Origin: Catenulispora rubra
GTDB taxonomy: Bacteria; Actinomycetota; Actinomycetes; Streptomycetales; Catenulisporaceae
Direction: 5' to 3'
Assembly (NCBI RefSeq): GCF_015356825.1
Contig: NZ_JAACYW010000103.1
Location: 1 to 34,441 of the forward strand
Length of the DNA stretch: 34,441 nucleotides
In this document: positions 1 to 5,936 of the stretch, one piece after another
How the letters are laid out: each line of letters opens with the position of its first letter
Numbering within the stretch: position 1 is the first letter of the stretch
Translations under genes and position numbers: made by a program
The notes under the pieces: model-generated
Told to the model about the DNA's origin: nothing
Databases searched by the model: none
The model's input: only the letters and a program-made list of their open reading frames with translations

Positions 1-110
1 GAGCGGGCGGGGCGGCCGGGAGCGCAGGGGCGGCTGGATCGGCCGGAGCTGCGGGCGCCGCCGGAGCCGCTGGAGCTGCCGGGGCCGCCGGATCCGCCGC
101 GGGTCGGGCC
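1..110 (+). repeat. Ala/Gly-rich 9-bp-like codon repeats (linker coding)
   Basis: The first ~110 bases translate as repeated Gly-Ala-Ala units (GAAGAAGAAG-like, with a few Ser) from imperfect GGNGCNGCN repeats. They encode a flexible linker before the first AAA domain. Such tracts are prone to length change by slippage. Confidence 0.7.
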
Positions 111-1916
111 GCCGCCCGGCCGTCGGCCCTGGAGGCGTTCATCGACGCGATGATCGACCTGGGCCAGACCGGGCAGATCTTCGGCGAGCACGGCATCGGC
201 AAGACCGCGACGTTCGCCGCGCACATCAAGCAGGCGTACGACGACACCGAGCTGGTCTACGTCCCGGCCGCCAACCTGGCCCCCGACGACCTGCTGGTGA
301 ACGCCCCGGTGCGGGACCCGCACACCGGCGAGCTGGTGCTGCGGCAGCTGGTGATGCGGCAGCTCAAGCCGGGCCGCCGGTTCGTGCTGCTGATCGACGA
401 CTCGCTGCAGGCGGGCCCGGCGATCCAGTCGCAGCTGATGCAGATCGCCTGCAACTGGACCCTCGGCGAGCACGACCTGCGCGCGCTGGGCTGCATCGGC
501 GTCTTCCTGGCCGACAACGAGTCGCTGGCCGAGACCGCGGCCCGCCGCAGCGACTTCGCCATCCTGGACCGGATGGTCACCATCCGGGTGACGGCGAACG
601 ACACCGCGTGGCGGGACGCGCTGCGCCGCAAGTTCGGCCAGTTCGACCTGACCGGCGTCTTCCGTGTCTGGGCGGCGCAGCCCCCGGAGATCCGCCGCCT
701 GCTCTCGCCGCGCACGCTGGAGCACATCCTGGCCAACGCCGCCGAGGGGTTCCCGCTGATCTGGGGCCTGCCGCTGCTCAACGGCACCCGGCTGCGGCTG
801 GCGCTGCCGCCCGCCGAGGGCACGCGGGCCCAGGAGGTGGACCGCACCGCGGAGATCCTGGACGCCATCGCCGGGGCGCTGGACGTCCCGAACCGCGCCA
901 CGATCGCCGACCCGGTGCGCCGGCTGGTGCGCGCGGCGTTGAAGAACCGGTGGTGCGTGCTGGTGCAGGGCCCGCCCGGCTGCGGCAAGACCGAGGTGGT
1001 CAGGACGCTGATCCAGGAGGTGCTGCGGCGCGACCCGCTGTACTTCTCGCTGCCGGTGACCAACGTCGAGGACCTGTGCGCCCCGGTGCCCTCCCCCGAC
1101 GGCACCCTGGACAACCTGCTGGCCGCCGGTTTCACCGGCGACGAGCCCAAGGCCGTGGTGTGGGACGAGTACAACCGGCCGAAGGACAAGGCGGCGTTCG
1201 CCCGGCTGATGGAGATCACGCAGGAGTGGTCGGTGGCGGGGCGTCCGATCCGCGGCCTGCGGGCGCAGATCGCGCTGCAGAACCCGCCGTACCACGTGGG
1301 CCGCAAGCTGCTGGTCTCGCGCAACAACATCGCGCAGGCCTCCCGCTTCACCGCCTCGCTGGACATCACGCCGGAGGACATCCCGGCGAACGAGTGGCTG
1401 ATCGCCAAGTACGGGGCGGTCGCCGAGACCGTGCTGGAGTGGTGGAAGAACGACATCGACGACGAGGGCCGCGCCTGGATCACGAAGCGCACCCTGGAGC
1501 GCCTGATCCGCCTGCACGGCCGCGGCCTGCCGTTGCAGCAGGGGCTGGTCTACCTCGGCGACGGCGAGTACGCGCCGGTGCCGCTGGGCGCGCTGACGGC
1601 GCGGCTGGCGGGATCGCAGCGCACGGGGTTGAAGGAGCTGGCCGAGGACGTGGACTCCTGGGAGCGCCGCCTGGCCCAGGCGGTGGCGGGCAACGCCGAG
1701 GGCGACGACGCCTCCGACGTGGTGCACCAGGTGTTCGCGAACGCGGAGCTGTCGCAGCTGAAGAAGCAGAAGGAGGTGGTGATCCGCCTCGCCGCGCACC
1801 TCCCCCCGAAGCTGCGCGCCACGTACCTAGTGGGCGCCTCGGAGGACGCGCAGGCCTTCTGGGTCGGCATCCTCGCGGCTTGCAAGGCGCGGGAGGGTTC
1901 CGCCAGGATTCCGTGA
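1..1916 (+). CDS. double AAA (MoxR/dynein-like, AAA_5) ATPase, 5'-truncated by the window
   Basis: The reading frame is open from the window edge, and the residues before the ATG at 150 (ALEAFIDA) read into the first domain, so the true start lies upstream. Before that comes an Ala/Gly-rich linker (about bases 3-110). Numbering from the ATG at 150, AAA domain 1 has Walker A GEHGIGKT (12-19) and a Walker-B-like LLIDD (about 80-84) in which the usual DE is DD. Domain 2 has Walker A GPPGCGKT (274-281), Walker B VVWDE (336-340) and a sensor-like LQNPP. Tandem AAA_5 modules are typical of MoxR/McrB/dynein-type remodelling ATPases, which often work with VWA-domain partners; any partner would lie upstream, out of view. 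A tRNA-like element starts 3 nt after the stop, followed by an SDR and an LRR gene on the same strand. The ATPase class is sure; its client is unknown. Confidence 0.9.
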   Translation, partial: AGGAAGSAGAAGSAGAAGAAGAAGAAGAAGSAAGRAAARPSALEAFIDAMIDLGQTGQIFGEHGIGKTATFAAHIKQAYDDTELVYVPAANLAPDDLLVNAPVRDPHTGELVLRQLVMRQLKPGRRFVLLIDDSLQAGPAIQSQLMQIACNWTLGEHDLRALGCIGVFLADNESLAETAARRSDFAILDRMVTIRVTANDTAWRDALRRKFGQFDLTGVFRVWAAQPPEIRRLLSPRTLEHILANAAEGFPLIWGLPLLNGTRLRLALPPAEGTRAQEVDRTAEILDAIAGALDVPNRATIADPVRRLVRAALKNRWCVLVQGPPGCGKTEVVRTLIQEVLRRDPLYFSLPVTNVEDLCAPVPSPDGTLDNLLAAGFTGDEPKAVVWDEYNRPKDKAAFARLMEITQEWSVAGRPIRGLRAQIALQNPPYHVGRKLLVSRNNIAQASRFTASLDITPEDIPANEWLIAKYGAVAETVLEWWKNDIDDEGRAWITKRTLERLIRLHGRGLPLQQGLVYLGDGEYAPVPLGALTARLAGSQRTGLKELAEDVDSWERRLAQAVAGNAEGDDASDVVHQVFANAELSQLKKQKEVVIRLAAHLPPKLRATYLVGASEDAQAFWVGILAACKAREGSARIP

Positions 1917-1918
1917 AC

Positions 1919-2001
1919 GGCCCCGTAGCGCAGAGGCAGGCGCACCGCTCAGATCCACTCAAGCGACGCGGGGAACGCCGGTTCGAATCCGGCCGGGGCC
2001 A
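1919..2001 (+). tRNA. tRNA-like element with a non-canonical anticodon arm (isotype undetermined)
   Basis: The acceptor GGCCCCG (1919-1925) pairs perfectly with CGGGGCC (1994-2000), followed by discriminator A2001. U8/A9 equivalents are T1926 and A1927. The D stem is GCGC/GCGC (1928-1931/1940-1943) with GG in the loop. The T stem is GCCGG/CCGGC (1977-1981/1989-1993) with a canonical TTCGAAT loop. CCA is not encoded. The 33 nt between D and T arms do not form a 5-bp stem with a 7-nt loop. Options are CCGC/GCGG (1945-1948/1968-1971), leaving a 5-nt variable loop GGAAC but a 19-nt loop, or CGCT/AGCG (1946-1949/1962-1965) with a 12-nt loop and an 11-nt variable region. No U33-anticodon arrangement fits. 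It lies 3 nt after the AAA ATPase stop and 21 nt before the SDR start. It may be a tRNA mimic, an atypical tRNA or a decayed one; the perfect outer arms argue against simple decay. Confidence 0.75.
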
Positions 2002-2022
2002 CCTGGGGAGGACGAGGGCCGC

Positions 2023-3699
2023 ATGGATCCGGAGGAACTGAGCCGCGCACTGTCGGCACTCAGTGCCCTGCCGCTCGACGACCCGGTCCGGCTGCGCGTG
2101 GAGCGCGTCGCGGAGTCGTTCGTCCGCGACGGCCGCCGGCGCCGACAGAAGGAGCAGCGGCTGCGGCGCGAGGCCGCGGACCGGGCGGTGCTGGCGGCTT
2201 CGGCGACCGGGGGCGCGGCGCGGCGGGAGGATGCGGCGCTGGTGGTGCCGGTGCCGGGCGGTGCGCCGGCGGCTGCGGGAGCGCTTACGGCAGACACGCG
2301 GTCGGGCGAGGCGGCGGCGGCAGGCCAGGCAACGGCACAGCATGCAGGCACTCTGGCGGGCGGCTCGGCGGCCGCAGCACACCAGGCTGCTGCGGAGAGC
2401 GCGCTGGCAAGCGGGCGCGCGACGCAGTACACGGACACGCGGTCGGGCGAGTCGACGGCGGGCCAGGCGGCTGCGGCACAAACTGCTGGCACTCGGGCAG
2501 GCGAGTCGGCAGTGGCAGGCCAGGCGGCCGTGACGAGCGCGCAAGTGATCGGGCGCGCGGACCAGCAGGCGGAGATATCGCTGGTCGTGCCTGGCATATC
2601 TGTTCAGCCTGCGGATTCGGTCGGCACCCTGCTGCGCCCCCGCCGCTGCTATGTCTGCAAGCAGCACTTCACCGAGGTCTCAGCCTTCTACCACCAGCTC
2701 TGCCCGGCCTGCGCGGCCGAGAACCTGGCGTGGCGCTCGGCCCGCACGCCGCTGGACGGCCGGCGGGCGCTGGTCACCGGTGGGCGCGTGAAGATCGGGT
2801 TCCAGGTGGCGCTGATGTTGCTGCGCGATGGGGCGGCGGTGCGGGTGGTCACGCGGTTTCCGTATGACGCCGTGCGGCGCTTCCGGGCGGTCGAGGACAG
2901 CGCTAAGTGGCTCGATCGGCTGACCGTCACCGGCCTCGATCTGCGCGATCCGCGGCAGGTCGTCGAGCTCTGCGATGAGCTGCTGGCCGCCGGTGAGCCT
3001 CTGGACGTCCTGATCAACAACGCCGCGCAGACCGTGCGGCGCCCCGAGTCCTCCTACGCGCCGCTGATCGCCGCCGATCGGCGGGCCGCGGCCGAGCTGG
3101 GCGGTGGGCTTCGGGAGCTGGCGCCGATCGCGGGGTATCGGGGTGCGAGCGCTGGTTCGGTTCCGCACAGTCCTGAGCTGGCTGTCGACGAGAACGGCCT
3201 GCTCCCCGACCCCTCGCCGCGCAACTCCTGGTCCGCGGAGCTCGGCGGGCTCGACGCCGTCGAACTGCTCGAAGTCCACCTCGTCAACGCCGTCGCCCCG
3301 GCGCTCCTCGCCGACCGGCTGCTGCCGCTGATGACGGGCTCGCCGTTCCCGCGCCGCTACATCGTGAACGTGACGGCCGTCGAGGGACGCTTCGAGGTGC
3401 GCAACAAGACCGCGGGGCATCCGCACACCAACATGGCGAAGGCCGCCCTCAATATGCTGACGCGCACCAGCGCCGAGGCGCTCGCCCGCCGCGGCGTCTA
3501 CCTCAGCAGCGTGGACACCGGCTGGATCACCGACGAGAAGCCGATGCCGAGCAAGACGCGGCACGCCGAGGCCGGTTTCCGCACGCCGCTGGACATCGTC
3601 GACGGCGCGGCCCGGATCTATCATCCGATCGTCAGCGGCGAGAACGGCGAGCCGTTGTACGGCGTGTTCCTGAAGGACTATCGGGCGGTGGCATGGTGA
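2023..3699 (+). CDS. zinc-ribbon/SDR fusion protein with degraded SDR active site
   Basis: This is a 558-aa protein, about twice a normal SDR. Residues 1-55 are charged and probably helical. Residues 60-185 are low-complexity Ala/Gly/Thr with repeats of RSGE and AGQA. A zinc ribbon follows (C209-x2-C212, C227-x2-C230), then a Rossmann SDR domain from about 246 with TGGRVKIG (252-259, TGxxxGIG-like) and NNAA (332-335). In the catalytic region the expected Ser is Ala (NVTA, A452) and YxxxK reads TxxxK (T469, K473), so two catalytic residues are missing. GGGGAGGA (2005-2012) is a Shine-Dalgarno match before the ATG, close behind the tRNA-like element. The stop overlaps the LRR gene start (ATGGTGA). 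It may bind NAD(P) or a related ligand; ordinary dehydrogenase activity looks doubtful. Function is unknown. Confidence 0.88.
   Translation: MDPEELSRALSALSALPLDDPVRLRVERVAESFVRDGRRRRQKEQRLRREAADRAVLAASATGGAARREDAALVVPVPGGAPAAAGALTADTRSGEAAAAGQATAQHAGTLAGGSAAAAHQAAAESALASGRATQYTDTRSGESTAGQAAAAQTAGTRAGESAVAGQAAVTSAQVIGRADQQAEISLVVPGISVQPADSVGTLLRPRRCYVCKQHFTEVSAFYHQLCPACAAENLAWRSARTPLDGRRALVTGGRVKIGFQVALMLLRDGAAVRVVTRFPYDAVRRFRAVEDSAKWLDRLTVTGLDLRDPRQVVELCDELLAAGEPLDVLINNAAQTVRRPESSYAPLIAADRRAAAELGGGLRELAPIAGYRGASAGSVPHSPELAVDENGLLPDPSPRNSWSAELGGLDAVELLEVHLVNAVAPALLADRLLPLMTGSPFPRRYIVNVTAVEGRFEVRNKTAGHPHTNMAKAALNMLTRTSAEALARRGVYLSSVDTGWITDEKPMPSKTRHAEAGFRTPLDIVDGAARIYHPIVSGENGEPLYGVFLKDYRAVAW
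2290..2560 (+). repeat. degenerate in-frame repeats in the SDR protein N-terminal region
   Basis: An exact 18-nt copy, GACACGCGGTCGGGCGAG, occurs at 2293-2310 and 2434-2451, 141 bp (47 codons) apart and in the same frame. A third diverged copy lies near 2488-2505. The 12-mer GGCAGGCCAGGC also recurs near 2320 and 2517. The codons use A/T at third positions more than the flanking domains do. This is a low-complexity spacer that probably varies in length among strains. Confidence 0.65.
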
Positions 3700-4874
3700 A
3701 CGACTCCTCCCCCGCACGCCCCGCCGAGGAGCTGGCGCCGGTCCTGGCCTGGCTGCGGCGCGGCGAACCGGTGCAGGCCCGCACCGCCTTCCCCACCGGG
3801 ACCGCGCTGCCCGACGGCCGCCTCGACATGTGCAAGCAGGACCTCGGCCCGCTCGGCGCCGCCGCCGTGGCCGACGCCCTGCCCGAGGGCGGCGGCCCGG
3901 TGAAGCACCTCCTGCTCGGCACCGACGGGCTCGGCGACGCAGGCGTGGCCGCGGTGGCGCCGAAGGCCGTCGCAGCCCGCGTCGAAACGCTCTACCTGGG
4001 CTGCAACAACATCGGCGGCGGCGGTGTCTGCGAGATCGCGAGCCGGCTGATCGCCTCCCCCGGCGTGGTGAAGGCGCTGTGGCTGAAGCGGAACCCGGTC
4101 GGTGCGGACGGCGTGCGCGCCGTCGCCGAGACGGTCCGCGCCGGCACCGTCCTGCGCACGATCGACCTCACACAGACCGGCCTGGCCGCGCCGGAAGTCG
4201 CGACGCTGGTGGACGCCATGATCGACGCGGGCCGCGAGGCCAGCAGCAACACCGCCGACACCCACGCCATCGAACGCCTCTACCTCAGCGGCAACAAGCT
4301 CGGTGCCGAAGGAGCACAGGAACTCGCGAGGCTGCTGTCCGCAGGCGCAGTAGCAGAGCTCTACGTCTCAGCCGCACACCTCGGCGACCCCGGAGCCCGC
4401 CTCCTCGCCGAAGCACTGCGCACCGCACCGCCCGGAGCCCTGCGGCGCCTCGGCGTGGCCAGCAACGACATCGGCTCGGAAGCCCTCGCGGACCTGGTCG
4501 CAGCAGCCGCCACCGCCGGCGTCGAGCTGATCGACGCCGGCCGTGTGAAAGCCGCGGCCATCCTCGCCGCCGCCGACAACCACCTCGACGAGTCCGGCGC
4601 CGCGACCATCGCCACCGCCCTGGCCGCCGCGCCCCACCACCTCGCCTTCCTCAACCTCCGCTACACCGACCTGGGCAGCCCCGGCGCCCTCCGCCTCCTC
4701 GACGGCGCCCAGCGCGCCGCTACCCCGACCCGCTTCATGCTCGGCACCGGCATCGCCAAGCGCGTGAAGAAGGAGCTCGCCGCGCTGTCCGCCGACATCC
4801 CGGCATCGGTGTTCGACGTCGCACCCGACGTCCGCGCCATCCGCAGCGTCTACCGGACCGCGCCGCCGGCCTGA
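3693..4874 (+). CDS. leucine-rich-repeat protein (ribonuclease-inhibitor/GALA-like)
   Basis: This is a 393-aa protein with no signal peptide, so probably cytoplasmic. After ~60 residues it has about ten ~28-residue repeats of the ribonuclease-inhibitor LRR type, each with an LxLxxNxLG-like core. Readable examples are LYLGCNNIGGGGV, LWLKRNPVGADGV, LYLSGNKLGAEGA, LGVASNDIGSEAL and LNLRYTDLGSPGA. Such solenoids bind proteins and have no catalysis of their own. The ATG lies inside the stop of the SDR gene (ATGGTGA), so translation is almost certainly coupled and the two products are likely needed together. A role as scaffold or inhibitor in a complex with the SDR and AAA proteins is inference. 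Confidence 0.88.
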   Translation: MVNDSSPARPAEELAPVLAWLRRGEPVQARTAFPTGTALPDGRLDMCKQDLGPLGAAAVADALPEGGGPVKHLLLGTDGLGDAGVAAVAPKAVAARVETLYLGCNNIGGGGVCEIASRLIASPGVVKALWLKRNPVGADGVRAVAETVRAGTVLRTIDLTQTGLAAPEVATLVDAMIDAGREASSNTADTHAIERLYLSGNKLGAEGAQELARLLSAGAVAELYVSAAHLGDPGARLLAEALRTAPPGALRRLGVASNDIGSEALADLVAAAATAGVELIDAGRVKAAAILAAADNHLDESGAATIATALAAAPHHLAFLNLRYTDLGSPGALRLLDGAQRAATPTRFMLGTGIAKRVKKELAALSADIPASVFDVAPDVRAIRSVYRTAPPA

Positions 4875-4888
4875 GACGGAGGGGCCTG

Positions 4889-4984
4889 ATGAAGACCTGG
4901 AGCAAGCGCCCGACCGAAGCACCCGAAACCCCGCCCCGTGACGGCGCGCACAGCCGCCGGATCACACCACCGCCCGCGGTCTAA
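4889..4984 (+). CDS. possible 31-aa small protein after the LRR gene
   Basis: An ATG at 4889 is preceded by a strong Shine-Dalgarno match (GGAGGGG, 4878-4884, 4 nt before the ATG) placed 14 nt after the LRR stop. The ORF codes for 31 residues, starts MKTWSKRPTEAPETPPRDG and is rich in Pro, Arg and Thr. It has no recognisable domain. Its TAA overlaps the TAAGCT hexamer proposed as the -10 element of the next gene. The ribosome site is the main support; conservation in relatives is untested. Confidence 0.4.
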   Translation: MKTWSKRPTEAPETPPRDGAHSRRITPPPAV

Positions 4985-4987
4985 GCT
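4982..4987 (+). promoter_or_regulatory. -10-like hexamer for a leaderless MDR transcript
   Basis: TAAGCT fits TANNNT and lies 7 nt before the ATG at 4995. There is no Shine-Dalgarno sequence before that ATG, so transcription probably starts at the A of the start codon. Confidence 0.4.
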
Positions 4988-4994
4988 CGGCCCC

Positions 4995-5936
4995 ATGTTC
5001 GCAGTGAGCGCCGTGCGCATCGACTCCAAGGACCCCCTCTCCGGCCTCGAGCTCGGGGAGCGCGACGAGCCCGCGCCCCGCGCGGGCTGGACCACGGTCA
5101 CGGTCAAAGCCGCGTCCCTGAACCACCACGACCTGTGGACCCTGCGCGGCGTCGGCATCAGCGAGGACAAGCTGCCGATGGTCCTGGGGTGCGACGGGGC
5201 CGGGATCGACGAGGACGGCAACGAGGTGATCATCCACTCCGTGGTCGATCCGCGGGACGGCAAGCCCTCCATCCTCACCGAGGTCTACGACGGCACCTTC
5301 GCGCAGCGGGTCCTGGTCCCGAAGGCCAACCTGGTGCCCAAGCCCGCCGCGCTGTCCTGGGAGCAGGCCGCGTGCCTGCCCACCGCGTGGCTCACCGCCT
5401 ACCGCATGCTCTTCCGCAACTCCGGCCTCAAGCCCGGTGACACGGTCCTGATCCAGGGCGCCGGCGGCGGGGTGGCGACCGCGGCGATCGTGCTGGCCCG
5501 GGCCGCCGGCTTCCGGGTGTGGGCGACGTCGCGCAGCGAGGAGAAGCGTGCGCGGGCCGTGGAGCTCGGGGCGCACGCCGCGTTCGAGTCCGGGGCCCGC
5601 CTGCCGGAGCGCGTGGACGCCGTGCTGGAGACGGTCGGCGCCGCGACCTGGTCGCACTCGGTGAAGTCGCTGCGCCCGGAGGGCACCATCGTCATCTCCG
5701 GAGCGACCTCCGGCGCCATGCCGCCGGCCGAGCTGACCCGCATCTTCTTCCTCCAGCTGCGCGTCATCGGCTCCACCATGGGCTCGCTGGACGAGCTCAG
5801 GGCGCTGGCCAAGATGTGCGAGGTGACCGACGTGCGGCCGGTCATCGACTCGGTCCTGCCGCTGGCCGAGGCCCGGACCGGCTTCGAGCGCATGGAGCGG
5901 GGCGAGGCGTTCGGGAAGATCGTCTTCACGGTGTGA
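4995..5936 (+). CDS. zinc-independent MDR oxidoreductase (quinone oxidoreductase-like)
   Basis: This is a 313-aa medium-chain dehydrogenase/reductase. It has an N-terminal GroES-like fold (SLNHHDLWTLRG, VLGCDGAG), the segment LPTAWLTAYRML usual in quinone oxidoreductase/crotonyl-CoA reductase relatives, and a Rossmann nucleotide-binding stretch GAGGGVATAA at about residue 151. The Cys/His ligands of the zinc-dependent family are missing, so a zinc-free NADPH-dependent reductase of quinones or enones is likely; the substrate is not readable. The start is taken as ATG 4995 because the family fold begins there and a -10-like TAAGCT sits 7 nt upstream, although the frame stays open to an earlier ATG at 4938. 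Its 3' end overlaps the convergent helicase gene by 11 bp. Confidence 0.9.
   Translation: MFAVSAVRIDSKDPLSGLELGERDEPAPRAGWTTVTVKAASLNHHDLWTLRGVGISEDKLPMVLGCDGAGIDEDGNEVIIHSVVDPRDGKPSILTEVYDGTFAQRVLVPKANLVPKPAALSWEQAACLPTAWLTAYRMLFRNSGLKPGDTVLIQGAGGGVATAAIVLARAAGFRVWATSRSEEKRARAVELGAHAAFESGARLPERVDAVLETVGAATWSHSVKSLRPEGTIVISGATSGAMPPAELTRIFFLQLRVIGSTMGSLDELRALAKMCEVTDVRPVIDSVLPLAEARTGFERMERGEAFGKIVFTV

Noticed and set aside
1950..1956. Reading the tRNA-like element as tRNA-Ile with anticodon GAT
   Set aside because: Placing GAT at 34-36 needs a stem CCGCT/ACTCA, which does not pair, and puts A instead of U at position 33.
608..2041. 477-aa open frame overlapping the AAA gene and the tRNA-like element
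   Set aside because: Pro/Arg/Ala-rich frame-shifted reading of the AAA gene, no domain.
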